This document shows, piece after piece, positions 1-5,502 of a stretch of DNA of 6,275 nucleotides. The stretch is taken from assembly GCA_020347085.1 (NCBI GenBank), contig CP070769.1, forward strand, positions 1,716,136-1,722,410, read 5' to 3'. A program made the position numbers and the translations under genes. Within the stretch, counting starts at the first letter, position 1. Each line of letters begins with the position of its first letter. The notes under the pieces were generated by a model. That model saw nothing but the letters and a program-made list of their open reading frames with translations. It was not told where the DNA came from and did no database searches. This DNA comes from Desulfobacterales bacterium (GTDB lineage: Bacteria > Desulfobacterota > Desulfobacteria > Desulfobacterales > C00003060).

Positions 1-906
1 AACCTCGGCCTCCCTCCCAAACCCCAAAACCCAGCTCATGACCTCACGAAGGCCCCCAACCTCCATGGTCATGAGCAGACTGCCGTCTTTGTCTTTCTTG
101 AAGACCTGTGACGGGTGCCAGATGTTTTCCTTGAGGTATCTTTCGAGCGAAGGGTCAAACTTGATGACTACCTGTTCCACATCGCTACGAATGACCCCGA
201 ATGCGTCCCTCATGTATTCGTCCAGATCAAAATCATCAGGCGGGATGAATCGCTCATTTATCACATGGAGAAGCCGTATGCGGTCGAGCACGAACATCCG
301 GATTTCATCGTGGACATGGCACCAGCCGATCAGATAGAGCGTTCCATTAAAGAACCAAACTTTGTAGGGGTCCACTTTGCGTGTAGTCTCACGCTTTGAG
401 GACAGTGAGTAATAGCGTATTTCGATGATTCTACATTGCACCACGGCCCCGTTGATCTGCTTGATGACTTCCTTAAACCTGGAATAGTCCTTGAAAGGCT
501 TGAACCCGATGTGGAACGTCTGCTCGATCCGCCTCAGATAAGAGAGGCTCTCAGGAGGCAGGGTGGACTTGACTTTGCGGAAAAGCTCATCCAGGGATTC
601 GTAAAAGACAGTATCTTTGAAGATGCTTAGGATGTCCCGGTAGAAGTAGAGACTCATCAACTCCGTGACGGTGAAGGGAACCGGCAGGTGAAACTTGTAG
701 CCCTCGACAAAGCAGTAGCGGCTTTTGGAGCCGTCCTTTTCGGAGTATAGGGGAAAACCAGCTGCCTGGATCGCAGCCAAGTCGCGCCAGATGGTCCTGG
801 TGTGGCAGTCTTCTTCCTCGGCAAGCTCAGCCACGCTGGCGCCCTGTTTCCGTGACTCAATGGTCCTCAAAATTCGCCATTGCCTGGCAAGCTGGTCGCC
901 TCTCAC
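1..906 (-). CDS. WYL-domain HTH transcriptional regulator (C-terminus cut by window edge)
   Basis: Reading the minus strand from a GTG at 906 gives 302 codons without a stop, continuing past the left edge. Residues about 6-60 form a DeoR/HTH_11-type winged helix: the stretch SVAELAEEEDCHTRTIWRDL contains the recognition helix and is followed by AIQAAGFPLYSE in the wing. Residues about 150-220 are the WYL domain, with KVDPYKVWFFNGTLYLIGWC and FVLDRIRLL; the family's W-Y-L triplet reads L-Y-L here. From about residue 232 a WCX-like C-terminal domain begins, ending in VMSWVLGFGREAEV at the edge. Related proteins are usually about 310-330 aa, so only a few residues should be missing. GTG is chosen because a purine-rich AGGGGGG (complement of 911-917) lies 4 bases upstream and the HTH starts just after it. 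WYL proteins are DNA-binding regulators whose WYL domain is thought to sense a ligand, often nucleic-acid related. This gene is divergent from the radical SAM pair and may control it or itself; that is inference. Confidence 0.9.
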   Translation of the reverse strand, partial: MRGDQLARQWRILRTIESRKQGASVAELAEEEDCHTRTIWRDLAAIQAAGFPLYSEKDGSKSRYCFVEGYKFHLPVPFTVTELMSLYFYRDILSIFKDTVFYESLDELFRKVKSTLPPESLSYLRRIEQTFHIGFKPFKDYSRFKEVIKQINGAVVQCRIIEIRYYSLSSKRETTRKVDPYKVWFFNGTLYLIGWCHVHDEIRMFVLDRIRLLHVINERFIPPDDFDLDEYMRDAFGVIRSDVEQVVIKFDPSLERYLKENIWHPSQVFKKDKDGSLLMTMEVGGLREVMSWVLGFGREAEV

Positions 907-980
907 GTAGCCCCCCTGTGACCGGCGTTAGGTGAGGATGGCTTTCAACCATGAATGATGATCTTAAAGTTCCCTTTAAC

Positions 981-998
981 ACAATAGGGTCTCATTGT
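981..998. promoter_or_regulatory. Inverted repeat, candidate operator
   Basis: ACAAT (981-985) and ATTGT (994-998) are perfect complements separated by 8 bases, with further partial symmetry outside (TTTAA before, AAAA after). The position, about 75-90 bases upstream of the regulator's GTG start and in the AT-rich half of the divergent region, suits a binding site for an HTH regulator. Five-base arms occur easily by chance, so this is a suggestion only. Confidence 0.25.
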
Positions 999-1046
999 AA
1001 AACCTAGATCCACTAACGGATATGCTATCTTCCATATGACATACAC

Positions 1047-1057
1047 ATCTGACAGAT
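1047..1057. promoter_or_regulatory. Short perfect palindrome, candidate operator half of divergent region
   Basis: ATCTG-A-CAGAT is a perfect 5-1-5 palindrome near the middle of the divergent region. Just upstream, ATATG (1020-1024) pairs with CATAT (1033-1037). Either could be a regulator site. There is no second copy to confirm this. Confidence 0.2.
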
Positions 1058-1119
1058 CCGGTCACACCATGAATTCTCTCAGGCCAAGTGAAGAACTCGT
1101 CAATCTTCCCCCTCCCCTT

Positions 1120-1146
1120 ATTCCCCTCCCTCCAGGGGAGAGGAAT
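1120..1146. repeat. GC-rich imperfect palindrome (REP-like intergenic element), first unit
   Basis: CCCCT (1123-1127) pairs with AGGGG (1134-1138) around the 6-base loop CCCTCC. Outer arms ATTCC (1120-1124) and GGAAT (1142-1146) also match, overlapping the inner stem. Polypyrimidine tracts of this kind (CCCCTCCCTCCAGGGGAG) are familiar as dispersed intergenic palindromes in many bacterial genomes and often produce spurious small ORFs. It sits about 80 bases before the radical SAM start, so it lies in the likely 5' leader or promoter region of that operon. It is immediately followed by a second palindrome. Confidence 0.5.
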
Positions 1147-1154
1147 CAATAAGG

Positions 1155-1196
1155 ATGCCATTCATCCCCGCCCAAGGGGCGGAGGCATTCTGGCAT
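1155..1196. repeat. Nested GC-rich palindrome (REP-like intergenic element), second unit
   Basis: A perfect 6-bp stem CCGCCC (1168-1173) / GGGCGG (1177-1182) with a 3-base loop is nested inside a second perfect 6-bp inverted repeat, ATGCCA (1155-1160) / TGGCAT (1191-1196). The whole could fold as one cruciform-like element ending 26 bases before the first radical SAM start codon. No T-run follows, so it is not a normal intrinsic terminator. The core TCCCCGCCC at 1165-1173 recurs at 3185-3193, on the far side of the radical SAM pair. Confidence 0.5.
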
Positions 1197-1222
1197 GTTT
1201 TAGTAAAGGGTGAGGCAATCCC

Positions 1223-2071
1223 ATGAAAACATACCAGCGCATCTTAACTAAGGGCTTTACACCGTTTGATCCTGTGGCATTAGCAGAAGAGACTGAAAAA
1301 AAGGTCACCAGACAAGGTGCAGAGGGACTGGAAAGAAAATACACAGGCGTCTATTCGGCGCCAGTGTATGGAGGCATAGCAAGTGGATATGCTGTAGGCT
1401 GTTGCTTGCGTTGTATCTATTGCTGGGTTGATTGGTCCAGGGATTTTCCAGAAAGATTCGGCACATTTTACTCACCTAAAAAGGTTGCGAAGGCGCTATT
1501 CAATGCAGCAAAAAGGGGGATAACCTCTCCTGGATGGAAGCGCTTTAAGGGCATTAAGATCAACAAGCTTCGACTTTCTGGATGCGAGCCAACGCTTGCA
1601 AAGGCGCATCTGATCCCAATCTTGGAACACGTGGCTGAATCCAAGTACCGACTCTTTATCCTGGAGACGAATGGTATCCTTCTGGGCGCTGACAGAGATT
1701 ACGTAAGACAACTATCTCCATTTGCAGATAAGTTGTATGTTCGCGTTTCCTTCAAAGCAGCAACCCCTGAAAGTTTCACAGAGAGAACGGGTGCTCTGGG
1801 TACTTTTGTCGAGTTGCCATTTAATGCAATGCAATACCTGCTAGAGGAAGGTATTTATAGCAGAGCTGCTGCCATGACTGACCCGAAGGTGATGCCAACA
1901 GAAGAACGGGAAATTTTGATAGAAAAACTCAGCAAGATCGATCCAGAGCTATCCATCGACCTTGAAGAGGAACAGATGGACTCTTATGAAACAACGATGT
2001 GTCGGATTAAAGCCTTTCACGATGCAAAATTTTCAAGGGAATTAGAAAAAACGATACTTGAAAGAAAATGA
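1223..2071 (+). CDS. Radical SAM protein (SGCEPT-type), function unknown
   Basis: This 282-aa protein is predicted to bind a [4Fe-4S] cluster and cleave S-adenosylmethionine. The cluster motif CX3CX2C is C60-C64-C67 (sequence GCCLRCIYCW, with an extra adjacent C61). The SAM-binding GGE-type motif is altered to SGCEPT at residues 119-124. Further along the barrel are LETNG (147-151), the strand YVRVSFKA (172-179), and an acidic DLEEEQMD near 246-253. No SPASM/Twitch cysteine set follows, so it probably carries a single cluster in a partial TIM barrel. The ATG at 1223 has GGGTGAGG (1208-1215) 7 bases upstream. The stop overlaps the next gene's start by ATGA, which implies translational coupling and possibly a joint function. 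Proteins with DWSRDFPE...FYSP after the cluster motif and a 'GCEPT' motif are, as I recall, seen in archaea and anaerobic bacteria without a known reaction. Family membership is secure; the substrate is unknown. Confidence 0.92.
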   Translation: MKTYQRILTKGFTPFDPVALAEETEKKVTRQGAEGLERKYTGVYSAPVYGGIASGYAVGCCLRCIYCWVDWSRDFPERFGTFYSPKKVAKALFNAAKRGITSPGWKRFKGIKINKLRLSGCEPTLAKAHLIPILEHVAESKYRLFILETNGILLGADRDYVRQLSPFADKLYVRVSFKAATPESFTERTGALGTFVELPFNAMQYLLEEGIYSRAAAMTDPKVMPTEEREILIEKLSKIDPELSIDLEEEQMDSYETTMCRIKAFHDAKFSRELEKTILERK

Positions 2072-3114
2072 AAAGATTGCCTGTACCGGAGCCAATTTCT
2101 GGGGGCGTTATTCTTTCCTACAGGTGTACCGCTCAATGTAGTCATTGCATGTATGGATGTTCTCCGAGGTGGCGTGCTGACTGGATGAGTGAAATGGACG
2201 TAGAGAAAATCTTGGTTCAGCTTTCTGATAAACTTCGAAAAAGGTATCCCTCTCATTCAAAAAGGATCGGCGTCAACTACGGTATCCATTTTACAGGTGG
2301 TGAGCCATTCCTGAATTTTGACCTCCTGCTGAAAGCTGCCAAAAAAGCCCATGAACTTGATGTTCCGTCCACATTTGTTGAAACCAATTGTTTTTGGTGC
2401 ACTCGTGACGAAACAACCCTGGAGAAGTTCAAAAAACTAAAGAATGCGGGACTCAGGGGTATACTCATCAGTGTAAATCCCTTCCTGCTGGAATGGGTGC
2501 CTTTTGAACGCACACAAAGAGGAATTGAGAAAAGCAGAAAAGTCTTTGGCAGAAAGAACGTCATTGTGTATCAGGAATTCTTTCATGACCAATTCAATAA
2601 ACTGAAAATCAAACGGACCCTTCCTTTTGAAGAATACTTGGAGGTCATGTACCGAACAAATGCGCGCGGTCTTTACGAAAGCTTGGCGTATTCCTCTGTC
2701 ATTCCCATGGGCAGAGCCGTGTATGATCTGAGGAGATTTAATAAAAAGTACGCTTCAGCGCATTTTTTTGGGGCGTCGTGCCGGGAAGAATTAACAAGAC
2801 CCTGGCACATTCACATCGACAATTATTGCAATTACATGTCAGGTTATTGCGGAGGCATTTCTCTGGGAGACGCCAGAGATATTGACGCAATCTGTCAGGG
2901 AATAGATCTGGAACGCCACCCCATCCTGAACGCTTTGACAAGTGATATACGAAGCCTTTACGAATTCGCTGTTTCCGAATGGGGATACAAGGTGCGTGAT
3001 GAAGGATATATCTCTAAATGTCTCCTTTGTGTTGATATAAGAAAACATATTGTGTCAGAAACAGATAGTTTTAGAGAGCTAAATCCCAGGGAGTTTTACG
3101 ATCATTTGGCGTAG
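2068..3114 (+). CDS. Radical SAM protein with Cys-rich SPASM-like C-terminus, function unknown
   Basis: This 348-aa protein has a complete radical SAM core. CX3CX2C is C20-C24-C27 (RCTAQCSHC, followed by another Cys at 31). TGGEP lies at 76-80, ETNC at 105-108, a GILISVNP strand at 131-138 and IPMGRA at 212-217. The C-terminal third has cysteines C238, C254, C261, C275, C318 and C321, including NYCNYMSGYCGG (252-263) and KCLLC (317-321). This spacing resembles SPASM/Twitch auxiliary-cluster domains, which often serve peptide or protein modification, but it is not a canonical SPASM signature. C108 and C111 (NCFWC) are extra core cysteines. The start ATG overlaps the previous stop (ATGA), so it is almost certainly co-translated. 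No strong ribosome site precedes it beyond GAAAG, which fits coupling. Both genes look AT-richer than ald by eye. No precursor peptide is nearby, so a RiPP role is unsupported; cofactor, tRNA or small-molecule modification are equally possible. Confidence 0.92.
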   Translation: MKRLPVPEPISGGVILSYRCTAQCSHCMYGCSPRWRADWMSEMDVEKILVQLSDKLRKRYPSHSKRIGVNYGIHFTGGEPFLNFDLLLKAAKKAHELDVPSTFVETNCFWCTRDETTLEKFKKLKNAGLRGILISVNPFLLEWVPFERTQRGIEKSRKVFGRKNVIVYQEFFHDQFNKLKIKRTLPFEEYLEVMYRTNARGLYESLAYSSVIPMGRAVYDLRRFNKKYASAHFFGASCREELTRPWHIHIDNYCNYMSGYCGGISLGDARDIDAICQGIDLERHPILNALTSDIRSLYEFAVSEWGYKVRDEGYISKCLLCVDIRKHIVSETDSFRELNPREFYDHLA

Positions 3115-3131
3115 GTTGAAAAAAATGACAG

Positions 3132-3166
3132 CCAAGTATAAATTCTTGAAAATTGGAAATACTTGG
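3132..3166. terminator. Inverted repeat after the radical SAM operon, possible terminator
   Basis: CCAAGTAT (3132-3139) and ATACTTGG (3159-3166) form a perfect 8-bp stem beginning 18 bases after the second radical SAM stop codon. The 19-base AT-rich loop holds a further small hairpin (TTC/GAA at 3143-3150). The position fits an operon end. The stem is only moderately GC-rich and is followed by TAAATTAG instead of a T-run, so it is not a textbook rho-independent terminator. It could instead stabilise the 3' end or be the end of a decayed mobile element. Confidence 0.4.
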
Positions 3167-3185
3167 TAAATTAGGAGTGAAGCTT

Positions 3186-3204
3186 CCCCGCCCTAAAGGT
3201 GGGG
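3186..3204. repeat. GC-rich hairpin sharing a 9-base core with the upstream palindrome
   Basis: CCCCGCC (3186-3192) pairs with GGTGGGG (3198-3204) over a CTAAA loop, with one G-U pair. Hairpins of the form TCCCCGCCC-loop-GGGCGGGG are common dispersed palindromes and also occur at the ends of some IS200/IS605-type elements. No transposase is present here. The 9-mer TCCCCGCCC (3185-3193) also occurs at 1165-1173 before the radical SAM pair. Confidence 0.4.
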
Positions 3205-3220
3205 GGTTAGCACTGCGTGT

Positions 3221-3267
3221 CCGGCGAGCGAGCCGGTCAGGTGTTGACCCGGAATGACATACTTCCG
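3221..3267. promoter_or_regulatory. Chain of three overlapping, mutually exclusive hairpins upstream of ald
   Basis: Three stems share bases: CCGGC (3221-3225)/GCCGG (3232-3236); CCGGTCA (3233-3239)/TGACC-C-GG (3245-3252, one bulged C); and CGGAA (3250-3254)/TTCCG (3263-3267). Stem 2 cannot form together with stem 1 or stem 3, as expected of an antiterminator/terminator-like switch, but no T-run follows. TTGACC at 3244-3249, inside stem 2, also resembles a -35 box, although no good -10 lies 16-18 bases on. The block is about 100 bases upstream of the ald start. It may equally be a decayed repeat. Nothing gene-like is seen in 3115-3367 apart from a doubtful 19-codon frame at 3328-3387. Confidence 0.3.
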
Positions 3268-3367
3268 ATTCCATGAGTCACAGGCGAAAAAATGTGTAAG
3301 AGCGCTTAAGCCATACGGACAGGAAAGATGGATTCCCATATACATGGAGATGCGTGGAGGCTGAAGA

Positions 3368-4477
3368 ATGATCATAGGGGTTCCTAAAGAAATCAAGGAT
3401 AATGAGTACCGGGTGGCCATGATGCCAGGCGGGGTTCGACAGATGGTTGAGGGAGGACATCAGGTCCTCGTGCAGTCTGGGGCGGGAAAAGAAAGCGGTT
3501 TTGGGGATCATGAATATGAGAGGGCTGGGGCCCATGTAGTTCCCACGGACGCTGATGCCTGGGATGCGGATTTGGTTGTCAAGGTGAAAGAACCTCAGCC
3601 GTCGGAATATGACTTTATGCGCTCCGGTTTGGTGTTGTTTGCCTTCTTGCATCTGGCTGCAGAAAGAGATCTGACGCTAGAAATGCTGGAGCGTGACATC
3701 ATCGGGATTGCCTATGAGACAGTAGAGTGTCCAGACGGCAGCTTGCCATTGCTTATTCCGATGAGTGAAGTGGCTGGACGCATGGCGGTGCAGGTAGGGG
3801 CTCAATTGTTGGAGAAGACACAAGGTGGACGGGGAAAACTCCTAGGCGGAGTCCCTGGAGTGCGGCCCGCAGATGTGAGCATCCTTGGCGGAGGCGTGGT
3901 AGGGACCAATGCAGCCCAGATAGCTCTTGGCATGGGGGCCCACGTCATTCTCCTGGACGTAGATGCGGACCGGATGCGCTATTTGGAGCAAGTCTTGCAT
4001 GGTCGGCTCACTACCCTGCGTGCGACGCCATTGAATATCGCCGAGGCTGTCAAAAGAGCCGATCTGTTCATCGGTGCTGTCCTGGTGAAAGGTGCCAGGG
4101 CACCGACGCTGGTGACTCGGGAGATGGTCCAGACAATGGAGCCCGGCAGCGTGATTGTGGACGTTGCCGTGGATCAGGGTGGATGCGTCGAGACGAGTCG
4201 GCCCGGTACTCATTCGGATCCGATACATGTGGTCGACGGCATCCTTCACTACGGGGTCACAAATATGCCGGGTGCCGTGCCTCGGACTAGCACCTATGCT
4301 CTGTCGAATGCTACTCTCCAGTATGTCATGAAACTGGCGGAAGAAGGCGTGCTCAACGCAATCCGCAACGATCCCGCATTGGCTAAAGGCGTAAATGTCT
4401 ACCGCGGAAAAATCACATACGAGGCTGTGGCAGAGGCTCTGGAGCTCGAATACACGTCTCTTGAGACGATGATTTAA
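3368..4477 (+). CDS. ald: Alanine dehydrogenase
   Basis: This 369-aa protein is full length for the family (about 370 aa). It catalyses reversible NAD-dependent oxidative deamination of L-alanine to pyruvate and ammonia in the cytoplasm, as a hexamer in known members. The N-terminus MIIGVPKEIKDNEYRVAMMP carries the substrate-binding Arg15. KVKEP (72-76) supplies the conserved lysine, and the catalytic histidine is His95 in FAFLHLAAE. The nucleotide-binding loop LGGGVVGTNAA starts near 173, with the ribose-binding acidic residue in LLDVD near 197. DQGGCVETSRPGTHSDP (269-285) contains the catalytic aspartate, and GVTNMPGAVPRTST follows. The ATG at 3368 is preceded by GGAGG (3356-3360) with 7-base spacing. 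The gene looks GC-richer than the radical SAM pair. It probably starts a new transcription unit after the 253-bp repeat-rich gap. In anaerobes the enzyme allows growth on alanine or forms alanine as a nitrogen and redox sink; which applies here is not visible. Confidence 0.97.
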   Translation: MIIGVPKEIKDNEYRVAMMPGGVRQMVEGGHQVLVQSGAGKESGFGDHEYERAGAHVVPTDADAWDADLVVKVKEPQPSEYDFMRSGLVLFAFLHLAAERDLTLEMLERDIIGIAYETVECPDGSLPLLIPMSEVAGRMAVQVGAQLLEKTQGGRGKLLGGVPGVRPADVSILGGGVVGTNAAQIALGMGAHVILLDVDADRMRYLEQVLHGRLTTLRATPLNIAEAVKRADLFIGAVLVKGARAPTLVTREMVQTMEPGSVIVDVAVDQGGCVETSRPGTHSDPIHVVDGILHYGVTNMPGAVPRTSTYALSNATLQYVMKLAEEGVLNAIRNDPALAKGVNVYRGKITYEAVAEALELEYTSLETMI

Positions 4478-4484
4478 GTTTTTT
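4455..4484 (+). terminator. Hairpin in the ald 3' end followed by a T-run (weak terminator candidate)
   Basis: CGTCTC (4455-4460) and GAGACG (4463-4468) are perfect complements lying in the last codons of ald. TTTTTT (4479-4484) follows 10 bases after the stem, overlapping the region just after the stop codon. The gap between stem and T-run is too long for efficient intrinsic termination, and the 2-base loop would force a 5-bp stem. Partial attenuation before the TerB-like gene is possible. Confidence 0.2.
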
Positions 4485-4524
4485 GTAAGAATCGAAAACA
4501 GCCGCAAAAGCAGGAGGCGCGGAG

Positions 4525-4992
4525 ATGATCGATCTAGTAAAACGGTTTTTCAACAAGGGCAGGGAGGAAGGTCTGTCGGTCCGAGAGGCTGGAACCTCTC
4601 ATGACATCCGAGTAGCCACCTGCGCTCTTTTTTTGGAAATGTCTCATATTGACGGCGAGTTCAGTGAGTCAGAAAGGGAATATATCATGTCTATCCTGAA
4701 AAAGGATTATGGTCTATCTGGCGAATATACCGCAGCGCTTCTTGAAGCTGCGCATGAAGAGCTGAAAGGTAGCATAGACTTGTGGCAATTCACTAATCTG
4801 ATCAATCAGAACTATTCCGTGGCAGAGAAGCTTCAGATCATTGAAACCATTTGGAGGATTGCATATACGGACGGAAAACTGGACAAACATGAAGATTATC
4901 TACTTCACAAACTGGCTAAGCTGCTCCGTCTCACGCACAAACAACTTATTGAAGCCAAATTGAAGGCGAAAAAACCACTATCGGATCATTAG
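4525..4992 (+). CDS. TerB-like (tellurite-resistance family) protein
   Basis: This 155-aa, all-helical, soluble protein has the duplicated acidic helix pattern of the TerB / COG4103 fold. MSHIDGEFSESEREYI (39-54) and AYTDGKLDKHEDYLLHKLAKLL (113-134) place Asp/Glu residues (D43, E45, E50; D116, D120, E123) as in the metal-binding sites of TerB. The length matches small stand-alone TerB proteins. Despite the family name, most such solo proteins have no demonstrated role in tellurite resistance; they are thought to bind metal ions or act as scaffolds in stress or envelope complexes. There is no signal peptide. The ATG at 4525 has a strong AGGAGG (4512-4517) 7 bases upstream. It lies 47 bases after ald and could be co-transcribed with it. 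No terC, terD or terZ neighbours are present, so a tellurite operon is not supported. Confidence 0.85.
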   Translation: MIDLVKRFFNKGREEGLSVREAGTSHDIRVATCALFLEMSHIDGEFSESEREYIMSILKKDYGLSGEYTAALLEAAHEELKGSIDLWQFTNLINQNYSVAEKLQIIETIWRIAYTDGKLDKHEDYLLHKLAKLLRLTHKQLIEAKLKAKKPLSDH

Positions 4993-5071
4993 CACAAAAG
5001 TCATCTCTTGGTGTAATTGTCATGTCGCGTTCTTTGCCCTGGTCCCTTTAACCCTTACATCCGAACAGCAC

Positions 5072-5076
5072 GGAGG
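5072..5076 (+). promoter_or_regulatory. GGAGG ribosome-binding site bearing on the cutA start choice
   Basis: GGAGG is followed after 4 bases by TTG (5081), which opens the cutA frame and would add ten residues (MHHQRERQVP) to the protein. The alternative ATG at 5111 has only the weaker AAAGG (5097-5101), 9 bases upstream. The stronger ribosome site therefore favours TTG, while family alignment favours ATG. Confidence 0.4.
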
Positions 5077-5110
5077 TTTTTTGCATCATCAGAGAGAAAG
5101 GCAAGTTCCT

Positions 5111-5434
5111 ATGACACCATATGTCCAAGTAGTTACGACAACCGAAAACAAGGAAGACGCCAACAAGATCGCAAAGGTATTGGTGGAGAGAAGATTGGCC
5201 GCATGCGTTCAGTTGGTTGGTCCCATTCAGAGCACGTTCTGGTGGAAGGACAGTATTGAGACTGCACAAGAATGGCTTTGCTTTATGAAGACGGACAAGA
5301 ACCTCTATGGCGAACTTGAAAAAGCCATCAAAGCCATTCATCCTTATGAGACGCCAGAAATCGTGGCCATGCCTGTTGTTGCAGGGAGTGATGACTATCT
5401 GGCATGGCTTGGCTCTGAAGTCAAAAAGCCCTAA
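5111..5434 (+). CDS. cutA: CutA1 divalent-cation tolerance protein
   Basis: This 107-aa protein matches the usual CutA1 length of about 100-112 aa. Diagnostic motifs in order are VVTTTENKEDANKIAKVLVE (7-26), RLAACVQL (28-35), FWWKDSIE (43-50), the MKT strand (59-61), HPYETPEIVAMPV (77-89) and SDDYLAWL (93-100). CutA1 proteins form very stable ferredoxin-like trimers that bind divalent metals such as copper. They were linked to copper tolerance in E. coli, but the true physiological role is unsettled. ATG at 5111 is chosen because known family members begin within a few residues of the first beta strand. A TTG at 5081 behind GGAGG would add ten residues and cannot be excluded. The gap of about 90-120 bases after the TerB-like gene could hold a promoter, but no clear one is seen. 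The next ORF begins 2 bases after the stop if its earliest ATG is used. Confidence 0.95.
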   Translation: MTPYVQVVTTTENKEDANKIAKVLVERRLAACVQLVGPIQSTFWWKDSIETAQEWLCFMKTDKNLYGELEKAIKAIHPYETPEIVAMPVVAGSDDYLAWLGSEVKKP

Positions 5435-5502
5435 GGATGTCTGATGCACCAACGGTACGCTCGACGTGCTGGGAGTTTCTTCGTCTGCTGGATATTGATA
5501 AA

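Larger units (their letters stand above)
907..1222. promoter_or_regulatory. Divergent intergenic region between WYL regulator and radical SAM cassette
   Basis: These 316 bases hold no convincing gene and must contain the promoters for both divergent units. The half nearest the regulator (about 960-1060) is AT-rich and has several short inverted repeats that could be operators. The half nearest the radical SAM genes (about 1105-1196) is filled by GC-rich palindromes. No strong sigma-70 promoter stands out: TTGTAA at 995-1000 with GATATG at 1019-1024 (18-base spacing) is the best plus-strand guess and is poor. A 38-codon plus-strand frame at 1036-1152 runs through the palindrome and is probably not a gene. 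Confidence 0.5.

Noticed and set aside
115..399. Plus-strand open frame of 94 codons at the left end
   Set aside because: It is codon-aligned antisense to the WYL regulator, whose protein clearly matches a known family; the plus-strand translation matches nothing.
950..1006. 18-codon frame MNDDLKVPFNTIGSHCKT
   Set aside because: It is very short with no well-placed ribosome site and lies in the probable promoter region; a peptide substrate cannot be supported from this alone.
1036..1152. 38-residue plus-strand frame MTYTSDRSG...PPGERNQ, and an antisense frame with IPLPWREGNKGRG
   Set aside because: Both run through the GC-rich palindrome, a well-known source of spurious small ORFs, and neither has a convincing ribosome site. 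I considered them as RiPP precursors for the radical SAM pair and found no leader/core pattern.
3181..3267. IS200/IS605 element end
   Set aside because: The hairpins resemble such ends, but no tnpA, tnpB or matching second end was found in the window.
3842..4507. 221-codon open frame on the minus strand opposite ald
   Set aside because: It is antisense to the well-supported alanine dehydrogenase and its translation shows no recognisable domain, so it is a shadow of the GC-rich coding strand.
5017..5259. 80-codon plus-strand frame before and overlapping cutA
   Set aside because: It overlaps cutA in another frame, and its translation is basic and low-complexity with no family resemblance.
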